Assembly (NCBI GenBank): GCA_002339265.1
Contig: DDKG01000323.1
Location: forward strand, 10,863-16,462
Direction: 5' to 3'
Length of the DNA: 5,600 nt
Source of the DNA: Massilia sp. UBA2604
Lineage (GTDB): Bacteria > Pseudomonadota > Gammaproteobacteria > Burkholderiales > Burkholderiaceae_D
Shown here: piece by piece, positions 1 through 5,600 of the stretch
How the letters are laid out: each line of letters begins with the position of its first letter
Numbering within the stretch: the stretch's first letter is position 1
The notes under the pieces: model-generated
What the model saw: only the letters and a program-made list of their open reading frames with translations
The model's database searches: none
Told to the model about the DNA's origin: nothing
Position numbers and translations under genes: made by a program

Positions 1-31
1 GGTCGGTTGAGGCGCCGGATCGGCTGTCCAT
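1..31 (-). CDS. Possible start of the next leftward gene (10 codons visible)
   Basis: ATG at 31-29 opens a minus-strand frame (MDSRSGASTD) that runs off the left edge. The start lies 6 bases downstream of the TATAGT box, so the transcript would have almost no leader and no Shine-Dalgarno is present. Ten codons are far too few to identify a product or to prove coding. The true start of the neighbouring gene may instead lie outside the window. Confidence 0.15.
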   Translation of the reverse strand, partial: MDSRSGASTD

Positions 32-37
32 GTGAGC

Positions 38-66
38 ACTATAGAAAATGGATCTCCCGCTCTCCA
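38..66 (-). promoter_or_regulatory. Sigma70-like promoter pointing left
   Basis: On the minus strand a -35-like TGGAGA (66-61, 4 of 6 consensus matches) is followed by a 17-base spacer and a -10-like TATAGT (43-38, 5 of 6). Transcription would start near 31. It lies beyond the cluster terminator, so it would serve a separate gene to the left of the window. The call rests on consensus matching alone; such matches occur by chance, though less often in GC-rich DNA. Confidence 0.35.
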
Positions 67-103
67 GCGGCATGCGACAGACTGCGCAAAACGGCGACCG
101 AGC

Positions 104-138
104 CGCCGGAAATACGTGATAACACGTATGCTGCGGCG
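104..138. promoter_or_regulatory. Palindrome (core 112-129), possible operator or hairpin
   Basis: The core ATACGTGATAACACGTAT has perfect 7-base arms (112-118 and 123-129) around ATAA. It is flanked by a second pair of arms, CGCCG (104-108) and CGGCG (134-138), separated by 3- and 4-base internal gaps. The core is AT-richer than its surroundings and lies between the cluster terminator and the leftward promoter candidate. That layout would suit a regulator binding site for the next gene. A structured RNA is the alternative. I do not recognise the motif as the site of a named regulator. Confidence 0.4.
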
Positions 139-159
139 CAGCAGATTGTCTTCGGACGT

Positions 160-182
160 AAAAAGCGCCGGCTGGCGGCGCT
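160..182 (-). terminator. Rho-independent terminator of the lptD-surA-pdxA-rsmA cluster
   Basis: On the minus strand AGCGCCG (182-176), loop CCAGC (175-171) and CGGCGCT (170-164) form a 7-bp GC-rich stem followed by TTTT (163-160). With the last stem base this gives five consecutive Ts. This is the only structure downstream of rsmA with both stem and T-tract. It lies about 100 bases past the rsmA stop, after three other hairpins. It reads in the direction of the cluster and has no T-tract in the other orientation. Confidence 0.65.
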
Positions 183-206
183 GATGGGCATGCATTGTTG
201 AACGCG

Positions 207-225
207 TGTGCGGCGCAGCCGCACA
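207..225. other. Third intergenic hairpin (8-bp stem, 3-base loop)
   Basis: TGTGCGGC (207-214), loop GCA, and GCCGCACA (218-225) are an exact inverted repeat. It is very GC-rich and so likely stable in RNA from either strand. Neither side has a T-run. It sits between the REP-like pair and the terminator candidate, so it would lie in the rsmA 3' untranslated region. Its function is unknown. Confidence 0.6.
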
Positions 226-236
226 GGCAACTTAGG

Positions 237-254
237 TTCCCGCCTTCGCGGGAA
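237..254 (-). repeat. REP-like palindrome TTCCCGC-GAAG-GCGGGAA
   Basis: On the minus strand TTCCCGC (254-248), loop GAAG (247-244) and GCGGGAA (243-237) form a perfect 7-bp stem. It abuts the 255-281 hairpin with no base between them. From general knowledge, palindromes of the form TTCCCGCG..GCGGGAA recur in intergenic regions of many beta- and gammaproteobacteria, including Oxalobacteraceae. Only one copy is in this window, so its repetitive nature cannot be tested here. No T-tract follows. Confidence 0.6.
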
Positions 255-281
255 GTCATTGCTGCCAGTGGCAGCAATGAC
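255..281 (-). repeat. Perfect 12-bp hairpin right after the rsmA stop
   Basis: The arms GTCATTGCTGCC (255-266) and GGCAGCAATGAC (270-281) are exact reverse complements around a 3-base loop. The element begins 3 bases after the rsmA TGA on the minus strand. No T-run follows, so it is not a textbook Rho-independent terminator by itself. A protective 3' hairpin on the mRNA, or half of a composite REP-like element, fits better. The structure is read directly from the sequence; the role is inferred. Confidence 0.8.
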
Positions 282-284
282 GTG

Positions 285-1052
285 TCAGGGCAGGTTGGCC
301 AGCGCCACGTACTGCTCCAACGTGACCGCTTCCGGACGCAGGCCTGGATCGATGCCGGCCTCGAGCAGCTGGGCCTCGGTGAACATGCCGGCCACGCAGT
401 TGCGGATCACCTTGCGCCGCTGCGAGAAGGCCTTGGCCACCACCGCTTCCAGGCGCTTGCCGTCGCATGGCAGCTTGCGCTTGGTCGGCACCATGCGCAC
501 GATGGCCGAATCGACCTGCGGCGGCGGATCGAAGGCGGTCGGCGGCACGATGAACAGCATGGCCATGTCGTAGCGCCATTGCAACATCACCGACAGGCGG
601 CTATAGGCCTTGGTGCCCGGCTCGGCCACCATGCGCTCCACCACTTCCTTCTGCAACATGAAATGCTGGTCCTCGACCAGGTGGGCGAACTCGGCCAGGT
701 GGAACAGCAGCGGGCTGGAGATGTTGTACGGCAGGTTGCCGACCACCCGCAGCTTCTGTCCTTCCGCCACGGGGATCGAACCGAAATCGAACTTGAGCGC
801 GTCGCCCGAGTGCACGGTGAGGCGTTCGCGCGGATAAGCTTTTTCCAGGCGCGCCACCAGGTCGCGGTCGAGCTCGACGACGTGCATATGGTCGAGCGAC
901 TTGAGCAGCAGCGCCGTCATCGCCGCCAGGCCAGGGCCGATCTCGACCATCGTTTCGCCGCGACGCGGCTCAATACTGTCGATGATATTGTTCAGGACAT
1001 GGTCATCGGTCAGGAAGTTCTGACCGAAGCGCTTGCGTGCGACGTGTTTCAT
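285..1052 (-). CDS. rsmA: 16S rRNA (adenine1518-N6/adenine1519-N6)-dimethyltransferase RsmA (KsgA)
   Basis: RsmA (KsgA) uses S-adenosylmethionine to dimethylate two adjacent adenines in the 3'-terminal helix 45 of 16S rRNA, a late quality-control step in 30S assembly; loss classically gives kasugamycin resistance. The 255-residue product has typical family length. Visible motifs in order are KRFGQNFL (7-14), SAM-binding motif I VEIGPGLAAMT (36-46), the acidic motif VELDRDL (59-65), GDALKFD (83-89), the catalytic NLPYNIS (106-112), the family signature FDPPPQVDSAIVRM (174-187), and FSQRRKVIRN (209-218). All key residues are intact. The start is ATG 1052, 14 bases after the pdxA stop, with only a weak AAGAAAG ribosome binding site at 1058-1064; translation may depend partly on coupling to pdxA. 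Upstream in-frame codons overlap pdxA and look unlike the family. It ends with TGA at 287-285. It is the last gene of the cluster here: no apaG or apaH follows within the window, unlike in E. coli. Confidence 0.97.
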   Translation of the reverse strand: MKHVARKRFGQNFLTDDHVLNNIIDSIEPRRGETMVEIGPGLAAMTALLLKSLDHMHVVELDRDLVARLEKAYPRERLTVHSGDALKFDFGSIPVAEGQKLRVVGNLPYNISSPLLFHLAEFAHLVEDQHFMLQKEVVERMVAEPGTKAYSRLSVMLQWRYDMAMLFIVPPTAFDPPPQVDSAIVRMVPTKRKLPCDGKRLEAVVAKAFSQRRKVIRNCVAGMFTEAQLLEAGIDPGLRPEAVTLEQYVALANLP

Positions 1053-1066
1053 GCTTGCTTTCTTGA

Positions 1067-2158
1067 TTATTCGGGAGTGGCGGCGGCGCGGCGCGCGGCC
1101 ACCATGTGCATGGCGGCGCGGATCGCCTCTTCCATGCTGCCGCAATCGGCCAGGCCCAGTCCTTTTGCCGCCAGGTCGAGGGCGGTGCCGTGGTCGACCG
1201 AGGTGCGGATCAGGGGCAGGCCCAGCGTGACGTTGATGCCGCGCCCGAAGGTCGCGTGCTTCAGCACCGGCAAGCCCTGGTCGTGGTACATCGCCAGTAC
1301 GCAATCGGCGTCCCGCAGGTATTTGGGCTGGAACAGGGTGTCGGCCGGATACGGGCCGCGCGCATCGATGCCGCGGCTACGCGCATCTTCCAGCACCGGC
1401 GTGATGACGTCGATCTCTTCGCGGCCCAGGTAGCCGTTTTCCCCGGCGTGCGGATTCAGGCCGGTGACCAGGATCGCGGGCGCCGCGATGCCGAATTTAT
1501 CGCGCAGGTCGGCGTGCAGGATGTCCAGCACCTGGGTGAGGTTGTCGCGCGTGAGCGCGCCAGGGACGTCCTTCAAAGGCAGGTGGGTGGTGGCCAAGGC
1601 GACACGCAGGTAAGGCTGATCGCCCGCCGGCGCGCCGGCCAGCATCATGACCACCCTGGGCGTGCCGGTCTTCTCGGCCAGGTATTCGGTGTGCCCCGAG
1701 AAGGCGATGCCGGCGTCGTTGATCGTGCTTTTCTGCAGCGGCGCGGTGACGATGGCGTCGAACCATCCACGATTGTTAAAACCCCGGCAACCTTCGATCG
1801 CCAGGTCGAGCGTGGCCAATACGGCCAGGCCATTCTCGGGATCGAGCTGGCCGGGAACCACGTGGGCGGCCAGCGGCACGTCGACCACCGCCAGGCGTAG
1901 GGCGCCGAAATGCGGCAGGCCGCCACTCCGCAGGGCCTGGATCGACAGCGCCGACAGGCGGATGGCCGGGTCGATCAGGCTGGCGGTGAGCGCCAGGAAG
2001 GCGGCGTCGCCCACCAGCACGCAGTTGGCCTGCTCGCGCAGGGCCCAGGCGGCGCGGATCGCGATCTCGGGGCCGATGCCGGCCGGCTCGCCGACCGTGA
2101 TGGCTAGCACGGGCCTTGTGTGCGCCAACGGGCGCCCCGGCGCCTGTGGCGCAACCAT
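1067..2158 (-). CDS. pdxA: 4-hydroxythreonine-4-phosphate dehydrogenase PdxA
   Basis: PdxA oxidises 4-phosphohydroxy-L-threonine with NAD(P)+ in the DXP-dependent pathway to pyridoxal 5'-phosphate; PdxJ uses the product. The 363-residue protein (E. coli 329) has the opening motif [11 protein letters not shown] (21-31). Compared with recalled E. coli PdxA, the three metal-binding histidines are H192 (TTHLPL), H237 (NPHAGE) and H292 ([10 protein letters not shown]), with exactly the E. coli spacings of 45 and 55 residues. The substrate pair H156/T157 (SGHTEYL) and K300, N309 and R318 are also present, so it should be active. The extra length is an 11-residue N-terminal extension, a 6-residue insertion in [13 protein letters not shown] before the first metal His, a few other central residues and a slightly longer tail. 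ATG 2158 was chosen because GAGGAG lies 10 bases upstream and the codon falls 4 bases after the surA stop. It ends with TAA, 14 bases before rsmA. A longer frame upstream of 2158 only overlaps surA. Confidence 0.97.
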   Translation of the reverse strand: MVAPQAPGRPLAHTRPVLAITVGEPAGIGPEIAIRAAWALREQANCVLVGDAAFLALTASLIDPAIRLSALSIQALRSGGLPHFGALRLAVVDVPLAAHVVPGQLDPENGLAVLATLDLAIEGCRGFNNRGWFDAIVTAPLQKSTINDAGIAFSGHTEYLAEKTGTPRVVMMLAGAPAGDQPYLRVALATTHLPLKDVPGALTRDNLTQVLDILHADLRDKFGIAAPAILVTGLNPHAGENGYLGREEIDVITPVLEDARSRGIDARGPYPADTLFQPKYLRDADCVLAMYHDQGLPVLKHATFGRGINVTLGLPLIRTSVDHGTALDLAAKGLGLADCGSMEEAIRAAMHMVAARRAAATPE

Positions 2159-2162
2159 GGTG

Positions 2163-3533
2163 TTACTGCTCCTCGCGGAACTCGACGTAGGCGCGGTCGC
2201 GCACCTGGCGCATCCAGTCTTCCATCGCTTCCTGCATCTTGCGGTCGCGCAGGACCTGGCGCGCCACATTGCGTTCCTTCTGCTGGGTCACGTCTTCGCT
2301 CTTGCGGCCGATGACCTGGATCAGGTGGAAGCCGAACGGCGACTGGACGACGTCCGACACCTGGCCCGGCTTCAGCTCGTTCATTGCGGTCTCGAACTCG
2401 GGCACCGTATCGCCCGGGTACAGCCAGCCCAGGTCGCCGCCCTTGGAGGCGGAACCGTCCTGCGAATGCAGGCGCGCCAGGTCCTCGAAGGTGCCGGCGT
2501 TGTTGTCCATCTTTTCCTTCAGCTCGAGCAGCTTGCGCTTGACCTCGCCCTCGGTCATGGTCGGGGTGACCTTGATCAGGATGTGGCGCGCATGGGTCTG
2601 CTCGACGACGGTCTTGTCGGTCTCGCCAGCCAGCGAGCGCTTGTTCGACAGCTTGAGGATGTGGAAGCCGACGTTGGTCTTGAGGATCGGCGTCACCTGG
2701 CCTGCTTCGAGCTTGCGCAGCTCGGTCGAGAACATCGGCGGCAGGCGGTCGGCGTCGCGCCAGCCGATCTCGCCGCCCTTGAGCGCGTCGGGGGCGTCGG
2801 AATAGGTCGAGGCCATGCGCGCGAAGTCGGCGCCGGTGCGCAGCTGGCGCATCACTTCCTCGGCGCGCGCGGCGCGCGCGGCGATCTGCTCCGGCGAGGC
2901 GTTCTCTGGCACGCGCACCAGGATCTGCGAGATGTCGACCTCGATGCGGGCGGCATCCGCCGCCTTGGCGGCCGCCATATAGGTGTCGATCTCGGCCTCG
3001 GAGACCTGGATCTTGCTGTCGACCTCGTGCTCGCGCAGGCGCTGCATCATGATCTCGTTGCGGATGTCTTCGCGGAACTGGGCGAACGGCATGCCCTCTT
3101 TTTCCATCTGGTTGCGCATGTCCTGCACCGACATCTTCTGATTCTCGGCGATGCGGCCGATGGTGGCGTCCAGGGTGCGGTCGTCGACCCTGACGCCCAT
3201 TTCCTTCGCCAGCTGCAGCTGGGCGCGTTCGACGATCATCGCCTCGAGCACCTGGCGCTCCATGGTCGCCGGGTCGGGCAGCTGGGCGTTACGCGCCTTC
3301 ATGTTCTGGCTGACCTGGGCCACGCGGCCGGTCACTTCGTTGCGCGTGATCACTTCGTCATTGACGACGACCTGGATCGAATCGACCACCTTGGCGTTGG
3401 CCGAAGCCGGCGGCAGGAAGCCGCCGCCGGTGGCGGCCGACGTGTCGGCCTGGGCCAGCGCCTGGCCTGCGGTCAGCGCGCACAGCAGTGCTGCCGCCAT
3501 CTGGAGGGACTGCAAACGGGTAGTACGCATCAT
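2163..3533 (-). CDS. surA: Periplasmic chaperone / peptidyl-prolyl isomerase SurA
   Basis: SurA escorts unfolded outer-membrane proteins across the periplasm to the Bam complex and carries parvulin-type prolyl isomerase domains. From ATG 3533 the protein has 456 residues (E. coli 428). A Sec signal peptide is clear: basic MMRTTR, hydrophobic [12 protein letters not shown], and an ALA site, with likely cleavage after A27. The SurA N-terminal helical domain spans about 48-185 (starting near [17 protein letters not shown]). Parvulin domain 1 spans about 198-300 ([10 protein letters not shown] ... NVGFHILKL) and parvulin domain 2 about 312-412 ([10 protein letters not shown], the [15 protein letters not shown] loop, FGFHLIQV). 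A C-terminal helix follows to EFREEQ and TAA at 2165-2163. The start is uncertain: the frame stays open to GTG 3563 with an ATG at 3548, and none of these has a strong Shine-Dalgarno. I chose 3533 because it gives a compact n-region. The gene ends 4 bases before pdxA, so the two are very likely co-transcribed. Confidence 0.95.
   Translation of the reverse strand: MMRTTRLQSLQMAAALLCALTAGQALAQADTSAATGGGFLPPASANAKVVDSIQVVVNDEVITRNEVTGRVAQVSQNMKARNAQLPDPATMERQVLEAMIVERAQLQLAKEMGVRVDDRTLDATIGRIAENQKMSVQDMRNQMEKEGMPFAQFREDIRNEIMMQRLREHEVDSKIQVSEAEIDTYMAAAKAADAARIEVDISQILVRVPENASPEQIAARAARAEEVMRQLRTGADFARMASTYSDAPDALKGGEIGWRDADRLPPMFSTELRKLEAGQVTPILKTNVGFHILKLSNKRSLAGETDKTVVEQTHARHILIKVTPTMTEGEVKRKLLELKEKMDNNAGTFEDLARLHSQDGSASKGGDLGWLYPGDTVPEFETAMNELKPGQVSDVVQSPFGFHLIQVIGRKSEDVTQQKERNVARQVLRDRKMQEAMEDWMRQVRDRAYVEFREEQ
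2169..2174 (-). promoter_or_regulatory. Ribosome binding site of pdxA inside the 3' end of surA
   Basis: GAGGAG on the minus strand lies 10 bases before ATG 2158 and overlaps the last codons of surA (the stop TAA is at 2165-2163). It is the strongest Shine-Dalgarno match among the gene starts seen here and fixes the pdxA start. Its location suggests that ribosomes finishing surA help initiation at pdxA (translational coupling is inferred, not shown). Confidence 0.75.
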
Positions 3534-3607
3534 CTGGAAAGCACTCATTTCAGGTTTGTTCACATCATCATGGACGGCCAGTATGGCCTGCCAGTCTGAA
3601 CGCTGGC

Positions 3608-5600
3608 TTATGGACGTCCAATTCCGGTATTCAGTCGCGTATAGCCCGGGATACTCTTGTTGAACGACTCGAGCGGGTTACCCAGGCCCAGGCGCGACAA
3701 GCCATTGAGCTCGAGCTGGAAGAAGATCGGCGTCGACGTTTCTTGCGCCGCGGTCACGAAGCGCTGCGCCCCCATCCGGAACACCCAGCAATCGGCCTTG
3801 TATTCGAGGCCGATCAGGCTCTCGATCAGCTTGCCGCCGGTGGCCGGATTGACCTCCTGACCCACTCCATACGAACGCAGCGCGTAGCTGACCCGGCCCA
3901 CGCCATACCAGCGGCGGCCGATCGGCCACTGCGCCGAAAAGTCGAGGTTGCGGAAGCTGTCACGCTGATAACGGTATTCGGCGTTCAACACCTTCATCCG
4001 TCCCGGACGCCACTGTACACCCACATTCGAGCTGTACAAACTGCTTTCGTTCGCATCGTATTGTACGCCGCTATCGAAAGTCCAGGACTCGGAAATGGTG
4101 CCGGCCGCGGCCAGCAGCACGTCGGAACGGCTCTTGTGGGGTTCTTCGTTGCGGCTGAGACCAACGCGTGGCTGTTCGAGATACAGGCGCTGGCCGAACG
4201 CGAGGCGCAGGCGCTCGGCGCCGTCTTCCTGGATGAAGCGCGACACCAGGGCCGCCGTGACCTGGTTGGCGTCGGACACGCGGTCCAGGCCGACGTAGCG
4301 GTTCTCGGAGAACAGCTGGGCGTAGTTAAAGCCGGCGCGGCCGGTGTCGAACAGCGGAATGTCGTCCTGGTTCTCGTACGGCGTGTAGACGTAGAACAGG
4401 CGCGGCTCCAGGGTCTGGGTGGCGCCGCCGCCGAACAGCGTGGTCTGGCGCTCGAACACCATGCCGCTGTCGAGCGAGAAGGTCGGGATCGTGCGCGTCT
4501 GCGCGGTATCGATGCCCACCCGGCTCTCGTGTTCCTGGATGTCGTACTTGGCCGCGTTGTACATCAGCTTGGGCGTGACGAACCAGCCCGGGCGCACGAT
4601 CGGATAGCTGACCTGGCCCTGCACCACGGCGCGGTTGCCGGTGACCCAGGTCGGGTGGTCGAAGCGGGTCGCTTCGGCATCAATGGACCAGTCGAAACCG
4701 GCCACGTCGTAGCGCGCGGCGCGGAAGTTAATCTGCGGCAGGCGGTCGTAGGGACGCGGCACCGTCAGGCTCGGATTCTCGGCGGCGGCCGGATCCTGCA
4801 GCACCTGGTAGTTCTGGGCGCGTGCAGACAGGCTCCAGAACTGGCCGTAGTAGTCGGTGCGCACTTCGCGCAGCAGCTGGCGCTCGGCGCTGGCGGCGAC
4901 GGTGCGCGAGAAGTCGGACGGGTATTCGTCGTCCGAGGCGCCGTGCAGGTTCCAGCCGTACGACCAGTTGGGCCTGATCGTCTGGTTGTGCAGCGAATCG
5001 ACGCGCCAGCGCGTGGTATTGGTCTCGCGGTCGTCCGGCAAGACCTCGACGTGGGTCTCGCCTTGATACGTGCTGCCCAGGTAGCGGCCGGTGGCGCCCA
5101 TCTGGAAGCCGCGGTCGAACATCATGCGCGGATACAGCGTCAGGTCGCGGTTCGGGGCGATGTTGACGTAGTACGGCACCATCACCTCGGCCTTGCCCTG
5201 GGAGCCGAAGCCCACCGTGGGCGGCAGCCAGCCGGAGCGGCGCTGGCCGGACAGCGAGAACGACATCGCCGGGGTGCCGATGATGGGCACGTCCTTGAAA
5301 TAGATGATGGTCTTGCCGGCGGTGCCGACGTCGCGCCCGCTGTCCAGGCGCAGGGTGCTCGACTTGAGGTACCAGTCGGGGTCCGGGCCTTCGCAGGTGC
5401 TGTAGGTGCCGTTGCGCACCACGGCCTGCTGCTCGCCCAAAAAGTCGATGCGGTCGGCCTGGCCCTGGCCATTGCTGTCGGCGATGAAGTAGTTCGGATT
5501 GAGCAGGTAGCCCTTGCCGGTCTCGAGGTTCAGCTGCAGCTCGTCGCCCTTGTAGCGGTCGCCGAAGCGCCACATATTGACGTTGCCGGTGGCCGTGACT
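3608..5600 (-). CDS. lptD: LPS-assembly protein LptD, C-terminal part (5' end outside window)
   Basis: LptD is the outer-membrane beta-barrel that, with the lipoprotein LptE plugged inside, takes lipopolysaccharide from the periplasmic Lpt bridge and inserts it into the outer leaflet. The frame is open to the right edge (VTATGNVN precedes the first visible Met, codon 5575-5573) and ends with TAA at 3610-3608, giving 663 visible residues. E. coli LptD has 784, so roughly the first hundred residues (signal peptide, start of the jellyroll) are missing. Numbering from that Met: the rest of the periplasmic jellyroll/OstA-like domain is about 1-100; the family signature QRRSGWLPP is at 111-119 and VPYYVNIAPNRD at 133-144. 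The rest is alternating aromatic barrel strands, closing with IFFQLELNGLSRLG (617-630). Only two cysteines are visible, C61 (STCEG) and C596 (ADCW), matching E. coli C173 and the C724/C725 pair. It lies 74 bases upstream of surA, whose product helps fold this barrel. Identification is confident from recalled family motifs. Confidence 0.96.
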   Translation of the reverse strand, partial: VTATGNVNMWRFGDRYKGDELQLNLETGKGYLLNPNYFIADSNGQGQADRIDFLGEQQAVVRNGTYSTCEGPDPDWYLKSSTLRLDSGRDVGTAGKTIIYFKDVPIIGTPAMSFSLSGQRRSGWLPPTVGFGSQGKAEVMVPYYVNIAPNRDLTLYPRMMFDRGFQMGATGRYLGSTYQGETHVEVLPDDRETNTTRWRVDSLHNQTIRPNWSYGWNLHGASDDEYPSDFSRTVAASAERQLLREVRTDYYGQFWSLSARAQNYQVLQDPAAAENPSLTVPRPYDRLPQINFRAARYDVAGFDWSIDAEATRFDHPTWVTGNRAVVQGQVSYPIVRPGWFVTPKLMYNAAKYDIQEHESRVGIDTAQTRTIPTFSLDSGMVFERQTTLFGGGATQTLEPRLFYVYTPYENQDDIPLFDTGRAGFNYAQLFSENRYVGLDRVSDANQVTAALVSRFIQEDGAERLRLAFGQRLYLEQPRVGLSRNEEPHKSRSDVLLAAAGTISESWTFDSGVQYDANESSLYSSNVGVQWRPGRMKVLNAEYRYQRDSFRNLDFSAQWPIGRRWYGVGRVSYALRSYGVGQEVNPATGGKLIESLIGLEYKADCWVFRMGAQRFVTAAQETSTPIFFQLELNGLSRLGLGNPLESFNKSIPGYTRLNTGIGRP

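Noticed and set aside
36..46. Single Cys in the SurA signal region (ALLCAL, codon near 3480) as a lipoprotein lipobox
   Set aside because: The residues before the Cys are A-L-L, lacking the small residue at -1, and a good ALA signal peptidase I site follows. The coordinates given here are only nominal; the site lies in surA near 3480.
7..230. Two small frames of 64 and 63 codons on opposite strands in the intergenic region
   Set aside because: They overlap each other, run through the terminator and palindromes, have no ribosome binding site and resemble no known protein.
255..281. First hairpin after rsmA as the main Rho-independent terminator
   Set aside because: The stem is perfect but no T-tract follows; the 160-182 structure has both required parts.
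1053..1304. N-terminal extension of rsmA up to 1304
   Set aside because: The extra 84 residues overlap pdxA in another frame and are Arg/Pro-rich. The family motif KRFGQNFL lies right after ATG 1052.
195..1433. 412-codon open frame on the plus strand
   Set aside because: It is antisense to rsmA and the end of pdxA; its composition is typical of a GC-driven shadow frame and no family motif is seen.
2159..2269. N-terminal extension of pdxA up to 2269
   Set aside because: The extra 37 residues are the shadow of the surA C-terminus. ATG 2158 has a good ribosome binding site and gives the expected PdxA N-terminus.
1647..3599. 650-codon open frame on the plus strand
   Set aside because: It lies fully antisense to surA and much of pdxA. 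Both of those have intact motifs throughout. High-GC genes commonly leave an opposite-strand frame open, and the predicted protein is low-complexity (His, Arg, Asp, Leu-rich) with no recognisable domain.
4728..5573. 281-codon minus-strand frame inside lptD
   Set aside because: It is a shifted-frame shadow of LptD, rich in Arg, Pro and Ala, while the LptD frame carries all the conserved signatures.

Overview
The window is GC-rich chromosomal DNA from a Gram-negative bacterium. It carries a conserved housekeeping cluster, all on the minus strand, in the transcription order lptD (3' part) - surA - pdxA - rsmA. This is the same core order as the Escherichia coli lptD-surA-pdxA-rsmA cluster. The protein sequences, the high GC and a TTCCCGCG...GCGGGAA palindrome suggest a betaproteobacterium, probably Oxalobacteraceae (Massilia/Duganella/Janthinobacterium-like). 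That placement is inference from recall, not from a search.

Layout from right to left, in the direction of transcription. Positions 5600-3608 hold the C-terminal 663 residues of the LPS outer-membrane translocon LptD, cut by the window edge. A 74-base gap leads to surA (3533-2163), a periplasmic chaperone/parvulin that helps fold outer-membrane beta-barrels including LptD. After 4 bases comes pdxA (2158-1067), a pyridoxal-phosphate biosynthesis dehydrogenase whose ribosome binding site lies inside the end of surA. After 14 bases comes rsmA/ksgA (1052-285), the 16S rRNA adenine dimethyltransferase. The tight spacing of surA-pdxA-rsmA indicates co-transcription. LptD and SurA are linked functionally through outer-membrane assembly. 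PdxA and RsmA have no mechanistic link to them and share only the transcript.

The 284 bases left of rsmA hold no convincing complete gene but are dense in inverted repeats. Two perfect hairpins abut directly, 3 bases after the rsmA stop, and the second resembles a widespread REP-like palindrome. A third hairpin follows, then a GC stem plus T-tract that looks like the real Rho-independent terminator of the cluster (160-182). Beyond it lie a perfect 7+4+7 palindrome (112-129) and a sigma70-like promoter (38-66) pointing left, which would drive a gene starting at or beyond the left edge.

I see no mobile element, CRISPR array, tRNA/rRNA gene, defence system or novel gene system here. The coding part is ordinary; the only area worth a second look is the 1-284 intergenic region, plus small details in LptD, SurA and PdxA.
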